Assembly: GCA_027625915.1 (NCBI GenBank)
Contig: JANTQA010000047.1
Span: 18,848,001 to 18,912,000 of the forward strand
Source of the DNA: Anaeramoeba flamelloides
Lineage: Eukaryota > Metamonada > Anaeramoebidae
Reading direction: 5' to 3'
DNA length: 64,000 nucleotides
Shown: piece by piece, positions 47,299 through 59,253 of the stretch
Layout: the number at the start of each line of letters is the position of its first letter
Numbering within the stretch: position 1 is the stretch's first letter
Notes under the pieces: model-generated
Database searches by the model: none
Seen by the model: the letters and a program-made list of their open reading frames with translations, nothing else
What the model was told of the DNA's origin: nothing
Made by a program: the position numbers and the translations under genes

Positions 47299-50200
47299 AT
47301 GTCTTTATTGGATGATTCTTCCAAAATACCATTGCCTGATTTAGGAAAAGCAAACAAACAAAAAGCAATTGAAAAATCTCCAAAAAAAGCCGAAATACCA
47401 ACCATTTTAACTCGGAGAGTCTCCGAGGAAACTTATTTAAATTTTTGGCGTGTTGTTTGGTTTGCTCTTGTTTTTTCATTTTTTTTTGGTTTAAAACCCA
47501 AAAGCCACCAAACATCATCTTAAAAAAAAAAACCTTCACAAATGAGAACTTACCCAATTGACTTTTCTTTTTAATAATTCAATAAACCTCAACATAACTT
47601 AATTATTACAACTTATTTCACCAGGATGATTGTAATTGGCTTGTTTGCTTCTTTTCTTGAATTTTGGCTCCCTGATATTTATATTAGTGATATTAACCTT
47701 TCAAACACAATCAAAAACGGAATTGGATCCTTTGTAATTGGAATTGTCTCTACAATTGAAACAATAAAGTTCCAATACCCTCAGACTTATCTGGTGTAGG
47801 TTTCCTTTTTTTATATTTTCTTTTCTTTTTTTTTACATTTTTTTTTTTATTTTTGTTCTTTTTTTACTTTCTTCTCTTTTTGTCAATAATTTTGAACTTG
47901 TTCCGATTGATTGGAATTAGCAGTCTGGTTTTTACAACTGCCAAGTAACGTGGATAAGTAAACTCCATTTAAAATTATCACCCATGGAATTTTCCTTCAT
48001 TTTTTCCAACAAGTATTTTTATTCTATTTTCAATTTTTTGGAAGGGTGTATGAGATTGTTTCGAAAAAACAAAGGCAAGAATTGAAATTTCAAGAAACAA
48101 AACACTCTCTCTTACACCTCACTTCATCGATAATTACAAAAATGGTAAAAAAACATTTTTACTTCAATTTCTCTTGGAAAATAGTTTGGGTAAAGTACCT
48201 TTTTGTTCTCTTTTGAGCGTAAAGACACTTTGTAAAATACGTTGATTTTGGAAATATTCTTGAAATGAAATTTTTTTGGAAACACAATTATAAAAAATTG
48301 AAAAAAAGAAATTGACTTTCAAATTAACATTTTAGAGAGAAAGGTGGCCAATTGCAAATTTATCATATTCTAGCAGAAATATTCATAAACATCACATTTC
48401 ATGATCTAATAGCATTATATCTCATAAGGGCAAAACGATCTCTTTTTTAAAAACATTTTTTTTTAGTTATCAATTATTTTGAATTTGAATTTGCCAATTC
48501 AAGAAAACAAAAAATACAAGACATCAATTTATATTTTTGTTGTTTGTTGGAATTTCCAACGAGGGGATTTAAGAAATCGAATTCAAGAGATCCGTCTTCA
48601 ATTTCATAAAGACTTTTTTCAATTCAAAAACAAATTTGCAACAAAGGCAATTTACTAAATGTACAAAAAAAAGTTATAGATACAAAACAATAAAATATTG
48701 TTTCAACGTTAAATGATTTTTTATCATATTTAAATCAACTTTTTGTGAAAATTCCGTTGAACTACCAAGAGATTTTATTTTTTTCTTTCGTGTTTTAAAA
48801 TTATCTTGAATATTCCTTTAGTTGTTGAAATAAAAAAATGAACATTTTTAAAAATGTAGTTTTCGTTCTGGTTTATTGGTTAATTTTGTCTAAAAAAATT
48901 TTTTTTGTCTTAGAATACAACAATAATTTTCAAATGTGGGTTAAATTACCGTTTTTGTAAGAATATTCAGATTCAAAATGGGCACCTTGTCGTGAAAATG
49001 TTCAATCTAAAACCAGTGAATTTCAAAATCCCAGAAATTCAATTTTATTGATTAATTAAAAATATTAGTAAAAATTCGAATATTTATTTTTTTTTTTTAC
49101 AGATAAATATATAAATTATCTGGTAACCATTAACAATTCTAATCGGGATATTGATTAAATATTCTAAATTCATCAATTTTAAGCACATTGGTAAATTTAG
49201 AAATCAAAAAAAATTCCAAATCTTGTAAAATTAATTGAAAAAATAACTGAAAAAGAATTTTAATTTGAGATTTTAAATTTTAAAATCAGAAAAGTTTTTT
49301 ATCAATTTAAAACATTTGAATGAATTTCAATTTGATAAAGGTGTTTGATTATTTTAAAATTTTACATTAAATTAAGGCTCAATTATTTTGGTAAAAAAAA
49401 ATTTCCTCAAAGTTACCCAAATTTAAATACAAAATTTTGGTAACTTTTATTAAAGGAAAGATATAAATAAAATAAGATTTCTTATTTTATAAAAGTAAAA
49501 ACAAAATAATTATCATAATAGATGTTTTCTAATCAATTTATCATTATTCTAAGGGATAATATCAATAAATTGGATTTTAATTTTTCAGTAAATTTTTATT
49601 AAAATTTTTCAGAATTGGGATTTTATTTGATTTCTACATTTACCAAAGTGCTTAAAATTGATGAATTTAGAACATTTAATCAATATTCCGATTAGAATTG
49701 TTCACAGTTACCAGATAATTTATATATTTATCTAGAAAAAAAAAATAAATATTCAAATTTTTGCAAATATTTTTAATTAATCAATAAAATTGAATTTCTG
49801 GGTTTTTGAAATTTATGGTGTTTGAGATTTGATAGTAACATCTGTTTTTCAAAAATGATTACTCAAAGTTTAAAAAATATTGCCCAAACTGTTTGGTTCA
49901 CTCTTTTCGGCAGTCTGGGTAACACTTTTTATAACTTTTGGTTATCAGTTTTTTAAAACAACATTAATTCTTTTACTCTTCTTTTCCTTTTAACCTCTTA
50001 TCAAATTTTTTTAAAATGAATACTTTTAACTTGTGTGATTACTAACCATAAAAAAATCTTCTAATAAATTTCTAGTAAAAGACAATAATTTTTTTGTCTC
50101 AACTTGAAATTAAAAAATAAAGCAAAAATCTGATTAATATAATAACAACCTTACTTTTAAAGCTATTTAAAAAAAATGAATTATTATTGTTTAAAAAGTT

Positions 50201-53200
50201 TCATCCATTGTAACATTCTTGAACAGTTCAAAATACCATATATTTCTGTCTTATTAAAAAAATATTTTCTTTGAAGAAAAAAGTAATATTATAGTCTGTA
50301 AGGGAAATGATCAAAGATATTTTTTAAAAATGAAACTACAAAGTACTAAAATAACACAGAATAAAAAAAATCTAATTAATTTTAAAATAAATTTAAATAA
50401 TTATTTTTTAAACTAAAAAAATTGAATTTGTTAATTCGAAGAACAAATCGAATCAATTTTTTTCTTTTTGTCAAACAAAAACATATGAAAAAAATCCAAC
50501 AAACAAAAAAACCAATTAAATTAAAAATCACTTCAAAATACTTTTTAAAAACTCTGGAAAATTCATCTGAGAACCTAAAGAAATGCTTTTTAATTGCGTT
50601 ATTTTTAATCAATAATTAATACCAAATCAAAATTATTTCAAAATTATTTATAACCTAAAGATTTAATTTAGCAATAGGTTTTAACTATTATTTCTCAAAT
50701 TATTAAATATTTTCAAACAAATAAAATCAATACAAATTAATAATTCTAATAAATTACTATTTCTAATAAAAAAATAATTAATAAATATTTTCAAATAACT
50801 TATTTTAATAATAAAAGTTTCTTGTTTATAGATAGACTTAATTAAAAAAAAATTATAATGCCTAATTTATTAAAAGTTTAAGAAATTTAATAAATTGTTT
50901 AAAAGAAAAAACTAAAAGATCATATTTTTCCCCTCTTCAAAGATTATAAAATATTTTGTTTATTTTTCTGTTTTTAAAATAAAATTAAATTTTAAAAAGT
51001 TATTTGTTAATACAAACTATCATAAATTACTAAAATTAAAATTTCAGAAAAATAAAAATATTTTTGTAAATTTTTCTTTTTCTGAATTTAATCAAAAATT
51101 CAAACAAAAAGGATATCAGCTCTTTTTACTGAAAATTAAATTGGGAAAAATCAATTCTTTTAAAAATGATAAACTCGTTTTCTCGAAAGTTCATAAAGGG
51201 GTTTGTTTACCAAGTCCTCTTGAAAGCTTTGATAAAACAAGTACATCTATTACCTTTGATGAAAAAAAAAATAAATAAATAAATAAGAGTAACAATTACC
51301 TTGACTAAAGATTTTGGTCTTTTAGCTTTTTTATTTTTTTAAAATCAGTAACACCCAAGGAACTTATTTTTAAAATCTCAAAATTTTAGACAACACCGAA
51401 TTTTTGATCAAATTGTAAAGTTCACTAAAATTAAAAAAAAAAAAAGTAAATTTTTTTTGGGAGAACCTTTAATGAACCAGTGGGAAGAGCCAGTAATAGG
51501 TCCGTCGAGAAATGATAATGTACCCATGGAGAATCAATAATGGACCCATGGTCACACTTCAAACTTACAATACGAAAATTGGGGTTCGATTCCGCTTAAC
51601 CACATTATTTCTGATTTTTATCATTTTCTCAAAAAGTTTCAAAAGAAACCAAGTCATAATTTTAATTAAAAACCGGGATTATACTTCATAGAATCACTAA
51701 TTCTTTAAAGAAATATTCCTGGTTGAAATTTTTTTGAATATTATAAAAATCGGACCTGAATGAGAATTGGAACAAAATCCCTCTCTCAATTTATCGAGCG
51801 GATCCGATTCTTGAGAGAATTGACCAGCTTCGCTCTTTCACTTGGTTCAATAATATCTCTAATTCAAGTTAGTGTTTTGGAAAGTGTTTACAAGTGCCGT
51901 AAAGTACCTAGGTTTTCTTGGGTTTTAGAAAATTCAAAAAACCGAACAGCTCTTTTTAAATAATTTTAAAGAATAGAGTAGAATCTTAATTTTTACTCAA
52001 TTCTTTTAATTTCTAAATTTAAACAAAACATAATGAAAGTGCCACAGTGTAACGTCAAGTGCCTAGGTTTTTTTTAATTTCACTAATTAAAAAAAAAACC
52101 TAACAACAAACAGGTGAACTTTTATTACTCGCCCTTTTAACGGTATTGAAAAAAAACAATTTTTTTTTTAAAATAATTAATTGTATTATTAAATAATGAG
52201 GATTCTTTATTTTGAATAATCTCCAAGATATTATTCTTTTTGTTTTTATTAATTTGAATTAATTCTTTAAACCAAATTATTCGATTTTCTTTGTAAAATG
52301 GGCAATCCCATTTAAAAAAACGAAATTTTAATCTACTATACATAGCAATCTTTTTACTCTTCCCTCGCAAGTTTATTTTAATAATCAATTTTTAAAATAA
52401 TCAAAATGTAAAAAACACTTTATTTTTTTTTATCAAATTTTTATTCTTGAAAAAATAAATTAAAACTATAGATACAATGCGATTGGAGGATCCTTTTGTA
52501 GTGTAATGACCACTTTTGGTAATATCATTGAAGATACGGAAAATTTAATGTATTACAATAATTACTGGCCAGCGCCCGTCTACCTAATAGCAAACTTAAT
52601 TTTTTCCTTTCTTCTTCATGAATTAGGGACTTTATTTGCAAAGAAATGGAAATCTGGTGCGAGATTTGCTGATATTTTATTAAGTTTTGATAATAGCGAT
52701 CAAAGAATTATGTTTGAACTTGAAAATAAAGGCTTTAAGGGGAAATTGGAAGCTTTGGACAAAGCAGTATTAGAAAACCTAGATTTTGCAACAAATTTAA
52801 TTGAAAAAAGAAACACAGTTTTAAAAAGATTAAAATCGGAATCTAAATTGCATCAAAAGCGTTTTTTTAATATGAATAGGATGAATTTAAACAATCGAAA
52901 GAAACGAAAAAACGTTCCCTTGAAGACTAATCACGGTGATAATAATTCGATGAAAGAATCCTTACTTGATAATGCACATTCACTTGAAGATGAAAATATC
53001 GAAGAAGTCGATGAAAACTTATTTGATGAAGAATTTGCACAAGACCAAAACAAAAGCACAGTCGTCTATTATAAAGATAAAAGATTAGATGAATTATCAA
53101 AGCATATCGAGATCCAATTTCTGAAAAAGGAAGCACATGATACCATATTTTTAACCCAAAGGCACAAAGCTGTAATAATAATCATGATGAGTTTTGTAAT

Positions 53201-53675
53201 TCTTAATTGCTTTTTTGTAAAGAGGCCATTATTTTATCCTTACCGTTTTATAGAAAACCAATCCGACCTTGAATTTTATTATTATATCATGCTATTTTTA
53301 AATGTTTTTGGTGCCTTTGCCGGTGGTTGGATTTCTGGTGATCAAAATAAAAAATTCGATATTCAGTGGGGTACCTTTAGAAATAATATGGTCTCGGTTA
53401 TTTTGATTGCTACAGCACATAATATACTGGTGTTCGAAGGTATTTTCCATATCACTACCAAATTTAAAATATTTTTGCTATCCTTTATTTCAGACTATTG
53501 TGGGTCCGAAAGTAATTGGGCTGGATTAATTAATGAAACCGCATTGCTCTATCGCAATAAATCAATCAAGAAATCAATTGCATTGAAAAATTTATTTTAC
53601 ACTTTAATTCTTTGTTATCTTTTTTATATCATTCTAATTTATATTGTTAGATTAATATTTTTTTTTATTATATAG
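47299..53675 (+). CDS. FEX: FEX-type fluoride export channel (fused double CrcB), 3 exons
   Basis: Plasma-membrane fluoride channel of the CrcB/FEX family, protecting cells from F-. Exons 47299-47459, 47625-47795 and 52472-53675 give 511 residues; donors are gtttgc and gtaggt, acceptors ccag and atag, both introns phase 2. First half: TM1 at about 50-68 (FWRVVWMIVIGLFASFLEFW), TM2 with the conserved Asn/Gly (NTIKNGIGSFVIGI), the Phe-box region at about 115-128 (GGSFCSVMTTFGN) and TM4 (PVYLIANLIFSFLLHEL). A long charged linker of about 170 residues follows, then a second half: AVIIIMMSFVILNC, FLNVFGAFAGGW, WGTFRNNMVSVILIA, SDYCGSESNWAGLINE and a final TM. The two-repeat layout is that of eukaryotic FEX proteins. 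The TM1 Arg usual in CrcB is not evident. The assignment rests on these motifs. Confidence 0.83.
49005..49830. mobile_element. Element with about 210 bp imperfect terminal inverted repeats (R7)
   Basis: The left arm (about 49012-49220) contains ccagaaattcaattttattg, ttatctggtaaccattaaca and attcatcaattttaagcaca. The right arm (about 49610-49820) contains their reverse complements (caataaaattgaatttctgg, ttacagttaccagataat-like, tgcttaaaattgatgaattt). The spacer is about 390 bases without coding capacity. A partial, diverged copy lies at 37870-38290. The superfamily is not assignable from the ends. Confidence 0.75.
50100..51230 (+). repeat. Dispersed repeat R5, copy 1 (about 1.1 kb)
   Basis: It aligns collinearly with 62060-63120. 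Shared blocks include aatgaattattattgttt, ttctctttgaagaa-like, caaacaaaaaaaccaattaa/caaacaaacaatcaaattaa, attaaaaatcacttcaaaat/attaaaaatcctcccaaaac, acctaaagaaatgctttttaa/tctaaagaaatacttattaa, aatcaataattaata, ttatttctcaaatt and tcttttaaaaatgataaac/tcttttaaaaatgataaca. Short frames here (50382-50619) are not conserved between copies. Confidence 0.7.
51535..51603 (+). other. tRNA-like remnant with B-box
   Basis: The sequence GGTTCGATTCC at 51583-51593 fits the RNA polymerase III B-box (T-loop) consensus. About 30 bases upstream lies a weak A-box-like stretch (tggacccatggtcac). No full cloverleaf with a paired acceptor stem could be drawn, so this is at best a decayed tRNA or a tRNA-derived SINE head. 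Confidence 0.25.
51890..52115 (+). repeat. Partial R2-type repeat
   Basis: Two copies of the family's leading motif occur: aagtgccgtaaagtacctag followed by gttttcttgggtttt, and cgtcaagtgcctaggttttt. An inverted aaaacctaac lies about 30 bases downstream. The rest of the R2 body is absent. Confidence 0.5.
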
Positions 53676-53989
53676 GATTATATTTTTTATATTTTTTTTT
53701 TAATAATAATTATTAATTGGAATTATTAAAAATTTCATTCATTTTTTTTATAATTTTCTTTTAATGGATTATTGAATCATTATTTTTTTTAAATAAACCT
53801 TTATAGACTTTTAAATTGATTATACATGTTTTATTGTGCAACTTATTTCTTAGAAAAATTGCTTTTATCAATCATATTTTTTAATTTTAAAAAGTATTTT
53901 AAAAAGATCAGAAAAGGTTGAAATTGGTAATTATTTATTTTTAATTCCAGTGAGTTCTCTGAAAATTTATAAAAGAAATCAAAAAATTA

Positions 53990-54900
53990 ATCACTTTAAG
54001 GAAAAAAAAAAAAAAAAAAAGCAAGTAGGTACATTTTGACATTTTTAGAATTTTTGATTGTTAAAAAATTACTAAAAAAAAATAATTTGTTTAGAGCGAA
54101 AAAAGAAATTAATTATTTAGAAATATGAGATCATTAACAAGATTATTTGTGAAAAGAGCAAAGGTGAACTAGAATTGAATCTTTGAGTAGAGTCTTTCAT
54201 TTTTTGAGACTTATCGTTTTTTATTAATTCATAGATAAATTAAATTATATTTTGATTAAAGAAATGTATTTAGGTGATGTTTTATTTTTAATAAAAGAAG
54301 GAAAATATAAAATAGATCAAGAAATTTGTTTTTTTTTATTAATTATTTTTTTTGGGCAAATTACCAAACTTAAAAGATAATCATTCCAAAGTAACTTGTT
54401 TAAATCAAGATTTTAACAAAACTTTTCAACCAAAGTAAAATTTATATAATCGCAATTTTTTTAATCTTCAGTTTACTGAACATGATACCTTGAATTTCTC
54501 AATTCATTTCTTTTAATTAATATTTTGATTATTAATTTTTTTATCCAAATTTATTTCAAAATTATTTTTAGAAATATTATCAAACTACAGATAAAACAAA
54601 GAATACAATTTCAATATTTATGAGAAAATAATTAAATTCTCGAAATCAAAAAAACAGGTACCAAAAATTCAACCCAAAGAAAAGGATATTATTGTTGAAA
54701 AAAAAGATATGAATATTCATATAATTTTGATTTTAACAAACTGTGAGATAATTATCCTTTTTTTAATCCTTGAAAATTTGATTCATTAAATTAATATTTC
54801 TAAAAGAAATAATTGTAAAAAAATTATATTTTCTTTCCCAAAATTCAAAACAAATATTGGAATTAATTTTCCAGATTAAAGAAAAATTGTAATTAAAATT
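53990..54900 (+). repeat. Dispersed repeat R4, copy 1
   Basis: Collinear with 57420-58400: taggtacattttgacattttt/ttaagtacattttacaatttt, atttgtgaaaagagcaaag/atttgtgaaaagaatcaaag, taatcattccaaagtaactt/gatcaccattccaaataaat, tgataccttgaatttctc/taaccttgaatttcgcctc and aaaacaaagaatacaatttc/aaaacaaagaatactatttc. Non-coding. Confidence 0.65.
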
Positions 54901-55009
54901 CATTAATGGGATTATTTCTACATTGTAATTAAGTTTAGCTAAGTATCCGACAAAGTATGTTTTAAAAAAAATACAAATATTAATTATTATTAAATTAATA
55001 ACCTTAGTA

Positions 55010-55510
55010 GAATAAATTAGAAATGAGTAGAATAATATATATCAGATAACAGATGAATTATCTTAGAATTAAACACAATCAATTGATATAATTTCTTAAA
55101 AATTGAAAAAATATATTTCATTGTTAACCTTTGAAAAACAAAGCAATTTTCATTTTAGTCTCCAATAGAAAATCAAATAAAATTCCAATAAAAATCAAAA
55201 CGATTTCTCTGTAAAAAAAATCCATACTATCTCAATAACAGTTGATAATATAAGTTTACCCAGTTGATATAGATCTTGCAATAAAAAATGTTAAAGATGT
55301 TGCCTTTCAAGAAAGAAAAGTAAAAAAAGATAAAATTCAAAAAAGTGAAAAAGATGAGAAAAAACGAGATAAATATTGAAATTTTACAAATTAATTTTTT
55401 TCTTCTAATACCCATTTATACACTTTAACGTATATATAATTTTAAACATTTATACTTAGCCAAGTTGACATGAAAATATTCTTTTATTGATTTTATTCTT
55501 TTATAATTTC
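55010..55510 (+). repeat. Dispersed repeat R3, copy 2
   Basis: Collinear with 13200-13720 (inside RALGAPA intron 6). Shared blocks include cttaaaaattgaaaaa, attccaataaaaatcaa, gatatagatcttgcaataa and ttctaatacccattta. Confidence 0.6.
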
Positions 55511-55616
55511 TTTTCAGATTTTTTTATAAGTGAAGGTTTTCCAAAGTGGGTTAAATGATTCTTATTTTTATTGTTATAGCAATTATTTTTTTTCTTTTTG
55601 GGTTGGGGATGTATAC

Positions 55617-55800
55617 AGTAAGTTCCAGTTTCAAGGTATAAACTTTCAATGAAAATTAAGGTAAAGATATTTCAAAAAAAGGTTTATATAATTATTTTTA
55701 TACTTTTCTCGACAATTTATTATAATCAAATTTTTATACTTTAATTTGCCATTTTTTTTTTGAACCTTTAATTTTCTTTAAATTTGTTTCTGAAAAGAGG
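55617..55800. mobile_element. Decayed CAGT-family MITE
   Basis: The left end reads TATACAGTAAGTTCCAGTTT, then aaactttcaatgaaaattaagg. The right half is a degenerate inverted copy (atactttaatttgcc, cctttaattttctt). The layout mirrors 45097-45292 with many changes. Confidence 0.5.
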
Positions 55801-56372
55801 GGATCAATATTTTCATAAAACTTTTTCATTCTTCGTGCTTTGGTAGAATTAAATTCTAAAAATACATATTATACTAAATCAGTTTTAAATATAACAACAG
55901 AGAAGTTGTATTCAATTGGGTAATAATTTTGATTTTAAAAACTCTTTTATCCTTTTTTTTTTTCATAACTAATTTTTATAGCTATATATTCGATTTAATT
56001 CAGATGGTGATTTTTTCCTTATTTTTGATAAAGGATTAGTCTTAAGTCAATTTAATTGAAAAATTAAACTCTGTTTAAATGATGAGAGGATAACCTTTTC
56101 ATCTATGTGTAATTATTAGAAAAAAATTTCAACAATTTTTGCAATTTAATTTTTTGTTATACTCTTTTCATCAGTTTAAACATTTCTTTTTTTTTTCCGT
56201 TGATTGGACAAAAGAGGATAATATTTATAAAGTATTAATATTGCTTCACTTAAATGGAATTTAATATTACATTTTGCAAAACATAGAAAATTGTGAAATT
56301 TTTTGACTTTTTTTGATTTTCGGTATGTACAAATTTTTTGAATTTCCTTTAATTACCGAAATGGTCAAAATA

Positions 56373-56868
56373 TAGTAGGGAAAAAAATACCGGACATGAA
56401 AAAAACTCCGGACAAGATTTTTAATTGTGAATATTAGTAAAATTTTTGTCTAATTTCAATGAAATCCTTATTATAAATAACCAATTTTTTTATGAGATTA
56501 GTAATAAACCTACATAAAGTCCATCAAAGTAAGGTGTCTCTAGAATACTTGAGTAATTGTTTGATAGCCTAATGTTGATCAACTTTTTTTGAAAAATAAT
56601 CCAGTTTTATTGAGGTTTACTAGAGTTTGGAAAATGATAATTTTTCTTCTTGTTTTTTGATTGATTGAATGGTGTTTTGAACAAGTGTAATTTCATCAAT
56701 CATCATTCTAATAAGTGGGGGGGGGGGGTTATAATTGAAAAATTTCGATTCTTAAAAAAAGGAATTTGATTGTAAATAGCTGAAATTACATAATAATTTT
56801 ACTAATATTCACAATTAAAAATCTTGTCCGGGATTTTTTTCATGTCCGGTATTTTTTTCGCTGCTCTA
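56373..56868. mobile_element. Mariner-like MITE with about 70 bp TIRs and TA flanks
   Basis: The left arm (TAGTAGGGAAAAAAATACCG, then gacatgaaaaaaactccggacaag and tttttaattgtgaatattagtaaaat in sequence) is repeated inverted at the right end, which terminates cgctgctcta. TA flanks both sides (56371-56372 and 56869-56870). The element is 496 bases. Its interior has no transposase frame and includes a 12-base G run (56717-56728). Confidence 0.82.
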
Positions 56869-57419
56869 TACCAAAATTTCTCAAAAAATGAAAAAAATAA
56901 ATATAATTTATTAGATGAGTGAAACAATTTAAATTATTAAATTGTTTATTTTTTTTTTTTTTTTTCTAAACAAAGCTTATAAAGTATTAAAAAATATTTT
57001 TTTCAAATGATCAATTTTAATCAGAATTTCCCTAATGATTATGTTTTTAAAATTATTAGAATCATCAAAAATGTAAATTTGGAATCAATATATTAAAATA
57101 ATTCCAAATTGGGTGGATTTTTTTAAAATATTTTCCACTTATAAAAATCCCATTTAAGAATAATTTTAGAAAAGATATTAAAAAGTTCTTTTTTTCTTAT
57201 TTGGGGCAATTTAAAAAAGTATTTTTTCTATTTTAGAAAAAATCTATTAAAAACAAAAGAATTTTTTGATTCAATTTCGAGTAAAAAACTTTTACTTATG
57301 AGGAATAAACTTAAAAACATCAGGGTTGAAGAAAAAGTGTTTAAAACTCAAATCTCAAGCAGAAAAAAACTCAAATATTTATTTTTTTAGAAAAATTTAG
57401 ATCATTCGAATAATTTATA

Positions 57420-58400
57420 AAAATTCATTTTTTTAAGGAATTAAGTACATTTTACAATTTTGAAAAATTTTAGTTGTGTGAAAATTACTGAAAAATATTT
57501 TTTGGGTGTCACCAGATTTTGGAACTTTGATATCAAAACATCATTCACTGGTCTATTTGTGAAAAGAATCAAAGTAATTCAGTGTAGAATTTTTTTTTTT
57601 TTTCAATTTTTTGAACATTTTTTTTGAGTAAATTTTTGAGTTTTATTAAATTTAGTTTTGGATTGAGAGATGTGTTTATACAAACGATTGAAATTAATCA
57701 AAAAGTAAACCAAAAAAATATACCTGAAAAGGTGTGCATTTGAAACAAATATTTTCTTTTAGAAGAACAAACACGAAAGATCACCATTCCAAATAAATTT
57801 GTTGAAATCAAGTATGAAAAAAAAAAAATTGATAAAAGCCTATTTTCAAAGTTGTTTTTCTTTATCTTCTTAGTTTATATGAATTAGAACAATTAATTAA
57901 CCTTGAATTTCGCCTCCCATTACTATTTATAATTATTTTAAAAAACTTTTTGTTACAAATTGTTTTTCAAAATTCATTTTTCAAATATTTTTATCAAACA
58001 TCACCAAAACAAAGAATACTATTTCAAAAATCAAAATAGAGGGGGTGAATTCTTGGATTCAAAAAAAAGGTTACAAAAGATTCAAATCAAAATAATTAAA
58101 AAAATCTTGATTGAATTTCAATCAGATTTAGATTTTTTTGAGTTCTCATTTTAATCGAAAATAAATAATTATCAAATCAAACGAATTTGTCAAATAAACA
58201 CTTATTCTCAAGAAGAATTAAAAAAATCTCTGATTTTCTGAACGAAAACCAGAAGTAGATTAAGTAAATAAAAATAGGATTTTTAAATTCATTTTGGGAA
58301 AACGTTTGAAATAAAAAGTAATTTTTTTTTATCAAAAATTTTCCAAACAAAATTTTTTTCATAAAGAATTAAAAATAAAACCAAATAAAGAATAAGTAAT
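57420..58400 (+). repeat. Dispersed repeat R4, copy 2
   Basis: See copy 1 at 53990-54900. The order of shared blocks is the same and both are on the plus strand, about 3.4 kb apart. The short frame at 57960-58154 is not conserved in copy 1. Confidence 0.65.
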
Positions 58401-58565
58401 TGTGTAAAATTTTAGAAATAAGATCAAGTAATAAATGATTTTTATTTATTTATTTTTGGATCAATTTTTTCTTTTTTTTGATTTCCGTTTTTTTAATTGG
58501 TATGAAAATATCTTATACTATAATATTTTCTCTCCTGTATTTATGAAAATATCAATGTAAACAAT

Positions 58566-59253
58566 TTTTCAAACAAAAGGGCACACCTCTAAAATCGTCA
58601 ATACCATCGAATTTGATTGTTAATAAGATAATTACTTATTGGTAATTTTCATTTTAATTATTCATTTTTTCATTTTTTGCTTTTTTTATTTTTGGATATT
58701 GAAAAGTTGGTAAATAAAAAAGCAAGATAAGAAGAAACCAATTTGGAAATAATCTATCAGTATATAAATGTAAACAGTTTAAGTTTGATATCGAATGAGC
58801 TAGAAATAGGAATTAAGAAAGACCATTATTGGATTGATGCATGGAACAAAGAAAAGAGAAATAAAAAAAAAACATTCCAACAAAATACTAGATGAATTGC
58901 GTCTTTATATTGAATATGAGACTTTAAAGAACAAAAGTTTGACGTATAAAGAATTATCAATAAAGTGTAGAGAAATTTTTCCCATTCGCCTTGTTCAAAG
59001 GTTTTTTATTGGGTTTATAATTTTTTTCATTAAAATTTACAAAACGAGATTTCTCATTTCAATTAAAAGGTAACATCAATTTTTAAAATATTGAATTTTA
59101 ATTTTTATTGTTTTGTTTTAATGAGTTTTAAAGATTCAGTTGAGTGTTTTTTTATGTTTTAAAGTGTTTCTTAGATTTTAGAATGATACTCCAATTAATT
59201 TGATTCATTTATGAATAATTCTTAAAATTTAATGTGCCCTTTTATTTGAAAAA
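58566..59253 (+). mobile_element. DNA transposon remnant with TIRs and HTH-like peptide, copy B
   Basis: The ends are TTTTTCAAACAAAAGGGCAC and, inverted, TTTTTCAAATAAAAGGGCAC, giving 20-base terminal inverted repeats that differ at one position. The plus strand encodes NELEIGIKKDHYWIDAWNKE and then ELRLYIEYETLKNKSLTYKE, SIKCREIFP, matching copy A (19487-20194, minus strand). The tract between the two peptide blocks is basic and A-rich. There is no catalytic core, so mobilisation would depend on another element. Confidence 0.8.

Larger units (their letters stand above)
47796..52471 (+). other. Giant intron 2 of FEX (4676 bp)
   Basis: The donor gtaggt and acceptor atag join YPQTYLV to YNAIGGSF with exact phase. 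The intron contains a long-TIR element (49005-49830), repeat R5 copy 1 (50100-51230), a tRNA-like B-box (51583-51593) and a partial R2 repeat (51890-52115). No other gene is seen in it. Confidence 0.75.
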
